Positions 38,033-45,367 are shown, numbered from the stretch's first letter. The stretch: 64,000 nt of DNA from an uncultured Peptococcaceae bacterium (GCA_949743265.1 CATJSX010000152.1:40550-104549); one strand, 5' to 3'. Program-made: numbers and translations. Notes: generated by a model not told the origin, from the sequence alone.

Positions 38033-38059
38033 AACGACGTCGTTATTATTTTAATTATA
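38033..38059 (-). promoter_or_regulatory. -10 element and palindrome before folC
   Basis: On the minus strand TATAAT (38054-38059) is followed by the perfect palindrome AACGACGTCGTT (38033-38044), which would sit at the transcript start. The -35 is poor. A plus-strand TATAAT at 38213-38218 with TTGCAG 18 bases before it could serve the broken reductase gene. Confidence 0.4.
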
Positions 38060-38265
38060 CCCTTTATTCTCCAAACCAACGCCATCATTTTATGAAACTA
38101 TTTTTGCACAAGACAAAAACGTTTTTTACCTCGCTTTAGTTTTTCTATGACTATCGCTCACATCGGTAAAGCATTTTTTACGTTTTTCTTGCAGCTAATC
38201 CATTGTATATGTTATAATCGCGCCGTCGCAAATCTTAAAATATTATCTTACGGAGGCATGAATCG

Positions 38266-38787
38266 ATGAGTATATTTTTTTACGGCTGTGTTACCATGGA
38301 CGGCTATCTTGCAGATAAAAATCATCGTTTGGACTGACTTCACCAAACCGGCACTGTAGAGGAAACCAGTTATAATGATTTTTACAAACATATGGCTATT
38401 ACACTGATGGGCAAGAGAACCTTTTGCGAACTAGCAAAATCAGAAAATGCTGCCAACTGCTATCCAACTACAAAAAATTATGTTTTTACACATACAAAAT
38501 TATCTCATAAAGGTTTTATAGCCATAAACAGCGACGTCATAACTTTTGTTAAGCATCTTGATCAACAGCAAAATATTTGGGTCATCGGTGGCAATACCAT
38601 TCTTGCGCCACTTCTAAATCATAATATGGTCGATTATCTAATCCTTCAAATCGCTCCTGTTCTCCTTGGAAATGGCATCCCGTTATTTTCCCAAAATGAA
38701 GTTTTAAAACGCTTTCATTTAGACAAAGTTGCCAAATATGGTCAATTTGCAGAACTGACTTATCACAAACTAATCCCTTCTGTATAA
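38266..38787 (+). pseudogene. Dihydrofolate-reductase-like (RibD C-terminal domain) gene with one in-frame TGA
   Basis: The frame opens MSIFFYGCVTMDGYLADKNH, reads to LD, meets TGA at 38335-38337, and continues LHQTGTVEETSYNDFYKHM through MGKRTF and WVIGGNTILAPLL to a normal stop. With the TGA read as Trp it is a full 173-residue RibD_C/YwjB-like reductase, and the family has Trp (LDWL) at that place. GGAGG lies 9 bases before the ATG. The rest of the frame is intact, so the TGG-to-TGA change looks recent. An internal start at 38392 would lack the nucleotide-binding N terminus. Confidence 0.85.
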
Positions 38788-38811
38788 AAAATAAAACTAA
38801 CCAAAAAAATA

Positions 38812-38866
38812 CCCGAAAATCAATAAAGTGTGTATCAAAATAAATACTCGCTTTATTGATTTCGGG
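38812..38866 (-). terminator. Terminator of the surface-protein gene
   Basis: CCCGAAAATCAATAAAG pairs with CTTTATTGATTTCGGG. The run of A before it on the plus strand gives a seven-base T run on the minus strand, so it ends the adhesin transcript. A further short dyad (CGACAAG/CTTGTCG) lies at about 38878-38926. Confidence 0.82.
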
Positions 38867-38980
38867 ATAAGCAACAACGACAAGACCAATCCAATAATTA
38901 AACCATTACCGAAAAATCTTGTCGTCGTTTCACTAAGAAAATCATTTTATTACTTTGTAGAAACAACTGCTATATGACGT

Positions 38981-41167
38981 TTATTCAGCGTCAGTTTTGC
39001 GTTTTTTGCTGTTAAAGATACCTATTAGCATAGCGCCGGACAATAAAGCCGCCAATAACCAATGAGCAGAAGCATCGCCAGTCTTAGGGACATCAGCTAA
39101 TGGAACTTCTCCATCAGCCAAATCAACCAAGTTTTCTTCTGGCATAGCAGACAGCGGAATTTCTTCATCATTTACCACTACTGTATGGTCTTCATTAGGC
39201 ATAGCAGCCAGAGGAACTTCTTCGTTGGGCAATTCGGCTAAAGGAACATCGCTGTCATTGATTTCTTGTTCGTTAACCACAGTGCCAGCGTTCGTATCTG
39301 CTGAAACAGTAGTATCGGCAGGTGCGTTTGGTTCTACAGGAGATACTGGCGTTTCTGTATAATCGCCGCCACCAGAATAATCTGGTTGATTACCGTCTTC
39401 GGGGTTTTCTGGTTGATTATCATCTCCGGGATTCTCTGGCTGATTACCGTCTCCGGGGTTTTCTGGTCCCTTAGTAACAGTCAATTTGCCAAGTTCAGCT
39501 TTAACTAAATAGTTCTCTTTATTGACATTTCCCCAATCGATTGTATAGCTATTATCGCTTTCTCCAACACCAATTTGTTTGCCGGTAGCACTTACTGTGA
39601 TGTTATCATTACCTTTTAAACCTTCAACTTTGACGTTATTGTTAGTCAAAGGTTCTCCTTCAACATATTGTTTGCTACTGCTTCCAGTTGTAATTGTCAA
39701 TAGAGCAGGAGTGATAACTAAAACATCTGTGTTAAAGCTTAGCTCATAATTTGAATTGCAGAGACTATCAGACTCTACTTTTTCTAGCATGGCTTTATTT
39801 AACGCTGCTTTGCCATCTGCTGTCAAATCGATTTTATATTTGCCTGCGTCTTTTTCCTCTGCACAGGTAATATAATCTTTTTTGTTCCCTCCGTTTAAAA
39901 TAAACGTTGCAATGGAAACATCATTATTAAGTGGCTGCTCATCAGCAACATTGATATCATTAAATAACCGATCGCCTTCAATCACGCCTAATATTTCACA
40001 GCCATAATCATCTTCAAAAGTCTCGCCATTATAGACTTTTGTTTGTGCTGTTGTTTTTATGGTGACAACCGCCGGTTTGATGGTCAATGTCGCTGTTTTT
40101 TTACAGCTATTTTGGTATTTATCAGCTGCTTTGACAGTGATTGTGTATTCACCAGCATCAACGGGCCACTTGTCATCTTCTTCTAATTCGATTTCTTTTC
40201 CGCTGCTGTCGGCCATAACATAGGTGAAAGTTACTCCGTCTTTAGCTTCAGCTTTTAGTTGATGCGGCTTGCCATCATAAGTAAAAGTCTCATCCTTGAA
40301 TTCAATATCTAAAGTCGGCTCTGAAATCGTAATAGTTCCTAACTCTTTCTTTTCGATTTTATAGTTGCTTGCTTTAGCAGTATCCCATTCAATCTCATAA
40401 ACATTTTTATGTTTACCAACTTCAGTATACTCCTCAGTTTTTATTGTAGCTGTTTCACCATTTACAAGACCCTCAATTTTACCACCAGCCGATAATGGCT
40501 GACCATCATATATCTTTTCAGCACTGTCAGTTTTTATTGTGAGTGGAGCAGGAGTAATCTCTACTTCAGCCTCTGTAACGGAAATATTATAATCTGGGTA
40601 TCGTTCTTTAACTTTTTCACAACCATCGCTAGTTATATCAATTTTGTACTTACCAACATCTATAATTTGATTCGGTTTAAACTTCTCATTACCTTCTACA
40701 TAAAAAAACTGATCTTCTAACAAGGTTTCAATATCGTACTGACAATCATTCTTGTCAATTCCCGTAACTATAAAATCAAACTTATATGGTTCAGTAAATA
40801 ATGGTGTTCCGTCATACACCTTTCTTTCACAAATTTTAAACTCAATATGAATTTCCTTGGCTGATTCTTCTTTTTTCAGTTCCTCACCTTTTTTTAGAAG
40901 AAAATTGGCGGCAATAGGCGTAGGAACTTTAGCAGGTTTATTACTTGGAAGCGGGAGAACACTGTCATCTTCGTCTTCAACATCATCTGCTTTATTGTCA
41001 GTATCTGTTACGTCGTCATTTGTTACGTCAGCATCTGTTTCAGCGCCAACAGTAACTTGACTACTATCATCATTTGCCATAGCATTCGTTGGCATTATGC
41101 TGAAAAGCATAGCAAAGATAGTCAGCAATGCCATTGTGCGTTTAAATTGGTTTTTCCATTTTTTCAT
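38981..41167 (-). CDS. Large cell-surface protein with MBG-like repeats and a sortase-type tail
   Basis: The protein has 728 residues. A signal peptide (1-32) is followed by an acidic linker, then about five repeats of roughly 80-100 residues with the MBG-domain pattern (KVYDGTPL, KIYDGQPLSAGG, FTYDGKPHQL, KVYNGETF, with PAPLTI or PALLTI before them). Next come a Pro/Asn-rich PENPGDGNQ repeat, acidic VPLAELPNEE-type repeats, and a C-terminal VPKTGD with a hydrophobic helix and KKRK. That is a cell-wall sorting signal. It is a probable adhesin; no sortase gene is in the window. Two c-di-GMP riboswitches precede it. The ribosome binding site is AAAGGAAGAG. Confidence 0.9.
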   Translation of the reverse strand: MKKWKNQFKRTMALLTIFAMLFSIMPTNAMANDDSSQVTVGAETDADVTNDDVTDTDNKADDVEDEDDSVLPLPSNKPAKVPTPIAANFLLKKGEELKKEESAKEIHIEFKICERKVYDGTPLFTEPYKFDFIVTGIDKNDCQYDIETLLEDQFFYVEGNEKFKPNQIIDVGKYKIDITSDGCEKVKERYPDYNISVTEAEVEITPAPLTIKTDSAEKIYDGQPLSAGGKIEGLVNGETATIKTEEYTEVGKHKNVYEIEWDTAKASNYKIEKKELGTITISEPTLDIEFKDETFTYDGKPHQLKAEAKDGVTFTYVMADSSGKEIELEEDDKWPVDAGEYTITVKAADKYQNSCKKTATLTIKPAVVTIKTTAQTKVYNGETFEDDYGCEILGVIEGDRLFNDINVADEQPLNNDVSIATFILNGGNKKDYITCAEEKDAGKYKIDLTADGKAALNKAMLEKVESDSLCNSNYELSFNTDVLVITPALLTITTGSSSKQYVEGEPLTNNNVKVEGLKGNDNITVSATGKQIGVGESDNSYTIDWGNVNKENYLVKAELGKLTVTKGPENPGDGNQPENPGDDNQPENPEDGNQPDYSGGGDYTETPVSPVEPNAPADTTVSADTNAGTVVNEQEINDSDVPLAELPNEEVPLAAMPNEDHTVVVNDEEIPLSAMPEENLVDLADGEVPLADVPKTGDASAHWLLAALLSGAMLIGIFNSKKRKTDAE

Positions 41168-41211
41168 TAGTTTTACTCTTCCTTTCTTTGCATAATTTCG
41201 GATGCAAAGTA

Positions 41212-41324
41212 TCCGGCAGCCGGGCTGGCATAGCCTATGTTGATAACCTTTTGGGGTATCATGCCATCGGCCTTAGCCCCCTAAAAATAGCTTTGCGTCC
41301 CTGAATTTCTTCAGGTTTGCTGGT
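41212..41324 (-). ncRNA. Cyclic-di-GMP-I riboswitch aptamer, gene-proximal copy
   Basis: Read on the minus strand it has AGCAAACCTGAAG, AATTCAGGGACGCAAAGC, GGGGGCTAAGG, GGCATGATACC, and after an extended P3 hairpin ATGCCAGCCCGGCTGCC. These are the GEMM-I landmarks: GCAAACC, GGGACGCAAAGC, CTAAGG and the CCGGCTGCC tail. A perfect stem CTTTGCAT-N8-ATGCAAAG (41187-41210) follows, next to the adhesin ribosome binding site. No T run is present, so control of translation is more likely than termination. Confidence 0.9.
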
Positions 41325-41414
41325 CTGCAGCCCGGCGGACATAGCCTATCTGTCGATTGACCTTAGTTCCGTAGCTTTGCGTCGCATCATTTCCAATGCT
41401 TTGCCCTTAGCCCC
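41325..41414 (-). ncRNA. Cyclic-di-GMP-I riboswitch aptamer, distal copy
   Basis: On the minus strand this has GGGCAAAGCATTGGAAATG, ATGCGACGCAAAGCTACGG, AACTAAGG, GGCTATG and CCGCCGGGCTGCAG, again the GEMM-I core with a GGAAA-capped P2. It abuts the second aptamer directly, giving a tandem arrangement expected to sharpen or combine the response to c-di-GMP. Confidence 0.88.
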
Positions 41415-41419
41415 ATGAT

Positions 41420-41476
41420 TTACGCCCTGCCGTTGGGGCTATACGACAGGGGTGAATAGCCCGGTGGCTTGCTCAT
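41420..41476 (-). CDS. 18-residue leader ORF with full-length Shine-Dalgarno
   Basis: AAAGGAGGTGA, the longest ribosome binding site in the window, precedes ATG by 5 bases, and the frame reads MSKPPGYSPLSYSPNGRA and stops 5 bases before the first c-di-GMP aptamer. It contains a perfect stem, GGGCTAT-N13-ATAGCCC, whose right arm could instead pair with GGGGCT at the aptamer edge. It follows the AP2 gene by 33 bases. It may be a regulatory leader peptide; the alternative is a decayed third aptamer that resembles one by chance. Confidence 0.5.
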   Translation of the reverse strand: MSKPPGYSPLSYSPNGRA

Positions 41477-41509
41477 AGCATTCACCTCCTTTAAATTGCT
41501 TTAGCTTGC

Positions 41510-42013
41510 TTATTGCTTCTGTAAGTGCTCAAATTCCAGCAAAAATGCTTCGTGCGTCAATTCTTCCGCTCGTTTTCTAGCGTGTACAGCATCTTCAAAG
41601 CGGCTGAATTTACCCAAATAATAGCGCTTACCTTTAAAACAAATACTGGCTCGCCAGCGCTGGGCAGTTTTCAGCCAATCCACACCCGGCACGCCGCTGG
41701 TATTATTTTTGCGCACGGATTTAGCTTGCAGCATTTCCACGCAAGTCCCGTCGATATAGGTAAGCCGACATTGGATACCGCCGTTTTTTGCTGAATTGAT
41801 TTCATCTACCAAACAGCCGCAGGATTTTACATGACCGTTGCGCAGATGTGCTGTTTTGACGATAGTTTCCCGACCACAATCGCAGCGACACACCCATGCG
41901 GTACGATTGCCTATATTTTCTGCTGGACGCAGTACCGTCAGTTGACCATATCGTTGACCAGTCAGATCCAATTTCTTGCGACTATGTCCGGTTTTCGTTT
42001 TTGAATCGTTCAT
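41510..42013 (-). CDS. AP2-domain protein with N-terminal Cys-rich module
   Basis: This 167-residue protein has an N-terminal module with GQRYGQLTVL, WVCRCDCG and KSCGC (about 20-67; Cys arranged to bind zinc), then an AP2-type DNA-binding domain (about 100-160) with NTSGVPGVDW, RWRASICFKGKRYYLG and a Lys/Arg/Glu-rich helix. Such proteins are common in phages and other mobile DNA of Bacillota. It lies between the invertible segment and the adhesin leader on the same strand, so it may be the first gene controlled by the switch. AAGGAGG precedes the ATG. Confidence 0.85.
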   Translation of the reverse strand: MNDSKTKTGHSRKKLDLTGQRYGQLTVLRPAENIGNRTAWVCRCDCGRETIVKTAHLRNGHVKSCGCLVDEINSAKNGGIQCRLTYIDGTCVEMLQAKSVRKNNTSGVPGVDWLKTAQRWRASICFKGKRYYLGKFSRFEDAVHARKRAEELTHEAFLLEFEHLQKQ

Positions 42014-42032
42014 AAGAACCTCCTTAGCAACG

Positions 42033-42051
42033 AAAACAATATTTCGTTGTT
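42033..42051 (+). repeat. Left inverted repeat of the switch
   Basis: AAAACAATATTTCGTTGTT is the exact reverse complement of 42276-42294. Inside it AACAA and TTGTT arms flank a 7-bp core, the layout of a tyrosine-recombinase crossover site. It overlaps the leader of the AP2 gene. Confidence 0.85.
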
Positions 42052-42136
42052 AAAGAACAAAAAAGAACACCATATTTTTTAAAATAACGGTCCGTTATTT
42101 TTCATTTGTTTCGTTTTAATTAAATTTTTGCATGCG

Positions 42137-42169
42137 AAAAAAGCCGTTAAAAAAACGAATTTTAACGAC
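42137..42169 (-). terminator. Intrinsic terminator inside the invertible segment, facing the AP2 gene
   Basis: On the minus strand GTCGTTAAAA pairs with TTTTAACGGC (one G-U) around a 7-base loop, and TTTTTT follows. It would stop read-through from the recombinase genes into the AP2-adhesin genes in this orientation. Confidence 0.8.
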
Positions 42170-42202
42170 TTATGTTTTTGCGCCCAAAATTAGGAAACCA
42201 TA

Positions 42203-42231
42203 TTGCATTTCTTAATGCCATATGCTACAAT
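42203..42231 (+). promoter_or_regulatory. Promoter inside the invertible segment, pointing away from the adhesin
   Basis: TTGCAT (42203-42208), a 17-base spacer and TACAAT (42226-42231) face the 3' end of the recombinase gene. After inversion this promoter would lie at about 42096-42124 on the minus strand, some 75 bases before the AP2 start. A weaker TTGACA-N17-TGAAAT follows at 42246-42274. Confidence 0.7.
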
Positions 42232-42275
42232 AACACCAGAAAATGTTGACAAATTATTCTGTTGTTTATGAAATA

Positions 42276-42294
42276 AACAACGAAATATTGTTTT
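42276..42294 (-). repeat. Right inverted repeat of the switch
   Basis: AACAACGAAATATTGTTTT matches the left repeat exactly in inverse orientation. It ends 8 bases from the recombinase stop codon. Confidence 0.85.
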
Positions 42295-42302
42295 TGTCTT
42301 AA

Positions 42303-43145
42303 TCAGCTGACTAATCCCAGTTGATCCAATTGTTTTCTGTGTTCTGTTGCAGCAGTTAGCAAATAAATACGGGTAGTTTCGATATTGCTGTGACCTAATA
42401 TATCAGCTAGGCGAGCAATATCACGACAACTTTTATAATAAGTTACGGCAAATAAATGCCGCAAATTGTGCGGAAAAACTTTGCTAGGCGCTACGTCAGT
42501 GGATTGGCATAATTTTTTCATTTCGGCCCAAATTTGTCGGCGTGAGAGATTCTTACCGCTTCTGGTGATAAATAGAGCACCGGAAGTGATTTTTTGTTTA
42601 TGGGCGTATTTTTGCAGCTTGCGACAAAGTTTATCCGGCAGTAAAATCGTACGGATTTTACCTTTTAGCGAAATTTCTGCTCGCCCCATTTATGCCGCTT
42701 CCAAAGTAATATAAGCGACTTCACTAACGCGAATACCAGTACTGCCTATGGTTTCCAAAATCAGTGCCAAGCGGTCTTGCCCTTGTCTTTGTGCGGTAGC
42801 TATGAGACAGCGATATTCATCTCGCGTTAATTCCCGACTGGCGTCACGAAAGAGTCGCCGTTGAATTTTCAAAAAACGCAGCCGACAGTCCTCCCGATCA
42901 ATGTAGCGCAAAAAAACATTAAGCGCGGCCAGCATAGCATTGACCGTCGTTGGTGCATATTGTGCTGCCAAATGCTCTTTCCAACGCGCTGTAGCTTCGC
43001 CGGTTAATTCCACCTCACCCAGCCAATGTAAAAAGCGCGCTACATCGCGCCTATATTTTTCAATAGTCCCCGCACTGCGTTCTTCTACACGTAATTGATG
43101 CTGAAAATTGGCTAATTCTTTCTCCCATATTTCCTGATTGTTCAT
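42303..43145 (-). pseudogene. Tyrosine recombinase (XerC/D-like) interrupted by one in-frame TAA
   Basis: The N-terminal frame (to 42690) has the core-binding domain (SAGTIEKYRRDVARFLHWL) and the first catalytic Arg in GSTGIRVSEVAYITLEAA. TAA follows, and ATG starts the next codon in the same frame (MGRAEISLKGK), carrying the beta-hairpin Lys, HNLRHLFA, LGHSNIETTR and the nucleophile Tyr in RIYLL. Read through, it is 280 residues, normal for small phase-variation recombinases. A one-base change in that codon would explain the TAA. Stop-start coupling (TAAATG) could still yield two chains. AAGGAG precedes the ATG at 43145. Confidence 0.82.
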
Positions 43146-43199
43146 TTTGCCTCTACTCCTTATTGAATGATTTAGCATGTGCCTTACTCAGACAAAAAA

Positions 43200-43231
43200 T
43201 AAAGTCCTTTTGCCTTAGGCAAGGGACTGTA
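43200..43231 (-). terminator. Terminator-like hairpin in the recombinase leader
   Basis: On the minus strand AGTCCCTTGCC pairs with GGCAAAAGGACT around TAA, and TTATTTTTT follows. It lies 55 bases before the recombinase start, after a minus-strand TATAAT at 43256-43261, so it may attenuate recombinase expression. The rest of the gap to 43455 shows nothing else. Confidence 0.6.
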
Positions 43232-43455
43232 ATTTTCATTAAGATTTTTAGCTTCATTATAAAATAAATAGCTCAGAAAATAGTGTATCATAAAACAGAC
43301 GAATTATCGAACTATATAAAACGTTAAAGCAAATATTGATACAAGTAAATCAATTGGTTTCTGTTTATTGATAGAGCGTCTGCCATGTGAGCTTATTTCT
43401 TGCTCGTCTAAACCGTCAATAACCTGCATATAGTGATAAAAAAGGAGGCGATTTG

Positions 43456-43833
43456 ATGGGATATTTAGATTATAAGATATTAGCAAAAGGCTTAGTGCTG
43501 ACATTTTCAGCAGGATTGATAAGTGTTTTGGCCATAACCGTCATTTTGTGCTGGAGCGACGTTTCAGAAGACACATTGTCAATTGTCAGCTGGGCGATTC
43601 CTTTTGGCGCCGTTTTGCTGGGCAGTTTGTTATCAGCCAAAATGGCCGGCGGCAAAGGATTGATTTATGGAGCAACTACAGCTTTTTTGGGATTTATCAT
43701 TTTGTTGGCGGGTAAAATATTTTGGTTCAAGGGTACATTTATTTTGAGCAGAATTATTTTGCGGTTTTCATTATTATTATTGGGTGGTATTTTAGGCGGT
43801 ATTTTAGGCATTGGACTTTCAGAGGAAAAATAA
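43456..43833 (+). CDS. TIGR04086-family membrane protein
   Basis: This 125-residue protein has four hydrophobic segments with Gly-rich turns (SWAIPFGAVLLGSLLSAKMAG, quoted in part: IPFGAVLLGSLLSAKMAG; and LLLGGILGGILGIGL at the end). The plan and motifs fit the TIGR04086/YrzE family of unknown function, frequent in Bacillota. AAAGGAGG lies before the ATG. It is monocistronic. Confidence 0.75.
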   Translation: MGYLDYKILAKGLVLTFSAGLISVLAITVILCWSDVSEDTLSIVSWAIPFGAVLLGSLLSAKMAGGKGLIYGATTAFLGFIILLAGKIFWFKGTFILSRIILRFSLLLLGGILGGILGIGLSEEK

Positions 43834-43844
43834 TAATTGATATC

Positions 43845-43904
43845 ATATGACAAAAAATGCTCACACAAGGCTATCTGACCTTATGTGAGCATTTTTGTCA
43901 TATA
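43845..43904. terminator. Bidirectional terminator after the TIGR04086 gene
   Basis: ATATGACAAAAAATGCTCACA pairs in its main part, TGCTCACA with TGTGAGCA, with long A and T runs on the two sides (arms about 43845-43865 and 43884-43904). It separates converging genes. Confidence 0.85.
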
Positions 43905-43938
43905 AAGCAACGCCGTAACGATTTTACTTTAACAAACG

Positions 43939-44157
43939 CTACTTTTCATTCAGTTTTTCTTTAATAAACTGTACAAAGGTCGACGTATAATAATCGGCCA
44001 AGGTTTGCCCCGATTGCACATCATAAAACTTGATGCTTTCGCCCAGTGCTTGTTCATAGTTTAAAAATTCCCGATCAAGATCCAACTGCTCAATACGAGG
44101 CAATTTGGCTACGGAATTTTTCAAACGGTGTTCAAATATTTCCAAGTGACCTTTCAT
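43939..44157 (-). CDS. Small protein of unknown function
   Basis: This 72-residue soluble, charged protein has no membrane segment. It starts at the ATG after AAAGGAG; an extended frame upstream lacks a ribosome binding site and covers the yitT terminator. The predicted helices (HLEIFEHRLKNSVAKL) give no family match that I know. It lies downstream of yitT but beyond its terminator, so it is probably expressed independently. Confidence 0.65.
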   Translation of the reverse strand: MKGHLEIFEHRLKNSVAKLPRIEQLDLDREFLNYEQALGESIKFYDVQSGQTLADYYTSTFVQFIKEKLNEK

Positions 44158-44232
44158 CACAAAAGCTCCTTTCATGATATACTTTGTTTTATTATAGCGA
44201 ATAATCATCGACAAGAAAAGACTTTTGATAAA

Positions 44233-44262
44233 AAATAAAAGCACTTGTTTTAGTGCTTTTAT
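44233..44262 (-). terminator. Terminator of the yitT gene
   Basis: AATAAAAGCACT pairs with AGTGCTTTTATT around a 6-base loop, with a TTTTTT run following on the minus strand, directly after the yitT stop. Confidence 0.85.
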
Positions 44263-44267
44263 TAACG

Positions 44268-45122
44268 TCAAGCTGTTTCACGAAAACCTTTGCCAATAAT
44301 TTCGCTGGTATTGGTAATCATAATAAAAGCATGGGGATCTACTCGTTTGATATATTTCTGCAAGAGAATGGCCTGATTGCGACGCAAGACAGTAATGACG
44401 ATAGTTTTGTGCTCATGAGTAAAAGCGCCGCTAGCGTCATAGGTCGTTGCCCCACGATTCAGTGCCGTAGAAATAAAATCGCAAATTTCCTCCGGCTTAG
44501 TTGTAATAATCGTAAAATATTTGCAGAGATTAAAGTTTTCCAAAACAGAATCGACGACCAATGATTTTGCCATTAAACCCGTTAGCGAAAATAAGCCCGT
44601 TTGTACATCAAAAACAAAAAAGGTGGCAATAGTAATAAAAAAATCACTGATAAACAATCCGCGTCCAATATCCATACTGGTGTACTTTTTCATCAGCATG
44701 GCAATAATATCAGTACCGCCGTTTGACGCGTCAATGTTGAACAAAATAGCGCAGCCTACAGCCGGCAACATAACGGCAAAAATCAATTCCAACATTGGTT
44801 GATTCGTAAACGGTCCACTCATAGGATAATACCGTTCCAAAAGAGTAATGGCTACAGCCATGGTCATACTGGAATATAGTGTCATCAAAACAAACCTTTT
44901 GCCCAAAAAAATACAACCGATCAATAAAAGCACAACATTGATAGCCATATTGTACGTTCCCGGCGAAATATTGGGCGTCAAAGGTCCCATAACGACAGCA
45001 ATTCCCGTTACCCCACCGGTAGAAAAATTGTTGGGAAACTTAAAAAAATAAACGCCGATGGTTACTAAAAACGTTCCTAAATTCAGCAGGGCAAATTTCT
45101 TGAGCCCGCTCATTTTCTCCAC
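44268..45122 (-). CDS. YitT-family membrane protein with C-terminal DUF2179
   Basis: This 284-residue protein has 5-6 membrane helices (YitT_membrane) with FSTGGVTGIAVV near residue 34 and NIDASNGGTDIIAMLM near residue 130, then a DUF2179 domain near the end (RGATTYDASGAFTHEHKTIV). The family has no firm function. A GTG start close behind AGGTGA is taken; an ATG three codons later is possible. Confidence 0.9.
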   Translation of the reverse strand: MEKMSGLKKFALLNLGTFLVTIGVYFFKFPNNFSTGGVTGIAVVMGPLTPNISPGTYNMAINVVLLLIGCIFLGKRFVLMTLYSSMTMAVAITLLERYYPMSGPFTNQPMLELIFAVMLPAVGCAILFNIDASNGGTDIIAMLMKKYTSMDIGRGLFISDFFITIATFFVFDVQTGLFSLTGLMAKSLVVDSVLENFNLCKYFTIITTKPEEICDFISTALNRGATTYDASGAFTHEHKTIVITVLRRNQAILLQKYIKRVDPHAFIMITNTSEIIGKGFRETA

Positions 45123-45319
45123 TTTATCACCTCATTAAAAATTATCTGCAATAGGAATAAATCAGTTATCAGTATAGGCAACTTGCTTTCCTTTGTCAAT
45201 CAAAAATCATTATAGTGCTGGAAAATTTAGCATTTTTTCATTAAGATATGTTATAATAATTTGCCATATAAAACAGCTTATTTGCAAATACTAAAACGCC
45301 TCAGGATGACAAAATTTTG

Positions 45320-45367
45320 CCATTACCAGCGATGCCGTTCATCAACCGGCGCTTTGGTATTTTTTCT
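45320..45367 (+). terminator. Terminator-like hairpin in the leader of the HAD gene
   Basis: TACCA-GCG-GCCG pairs, with small bulges, to CGGC-GC-TTTGGTA, and TTTTTT follows. It lies between a TATAAT at 45252-45257 and the HAD start, so it may attenuate that operon. No T-box or other known riboswitch signature is visible in the leader. Confidence 0.5.

Larger units (their letters stand above)
42033..42294. mobile_element. Putative invertible promoter segment
   Basis: A perfect 19-bp inverted repeat (42033-42051 and 42276-42294) bounds 224 bp that lie between a tyrosine recombinase gene and the AP2-adhesin genes. Inside are a plus-strand promoter, a minus-strand terminator and a 21-bp dyad (AAAATAACGG-T-CCGTTATTTT, 42081-42101), with no open frame of note. 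In the present orientation the promoter points away from the AP2 gene and the terminator faces it, the layout expected for the OFF state. Confidence 0.75.

Noticed and set aside
38335..38337. Selenocysteine or recoded TGA in the reductase gene
   Set aside because: The family residue is Trp, not Cys, no SECIS-like hairpin follows directly, and TGA ends other genes in the window.
39360..39460. Pro/Asn-rich direct repeats in the surface-protein gene as a CRISPR or minisatellite
   Set aside because: They are short in-frame coding repeats (PENPGDGNQ type) without spacers.
42303..42689. C-terminal recombinase half as an independent gene
   Set aside because: It is in the same frame as the upstream half with no gap, so it is treated as one interrupted gene.
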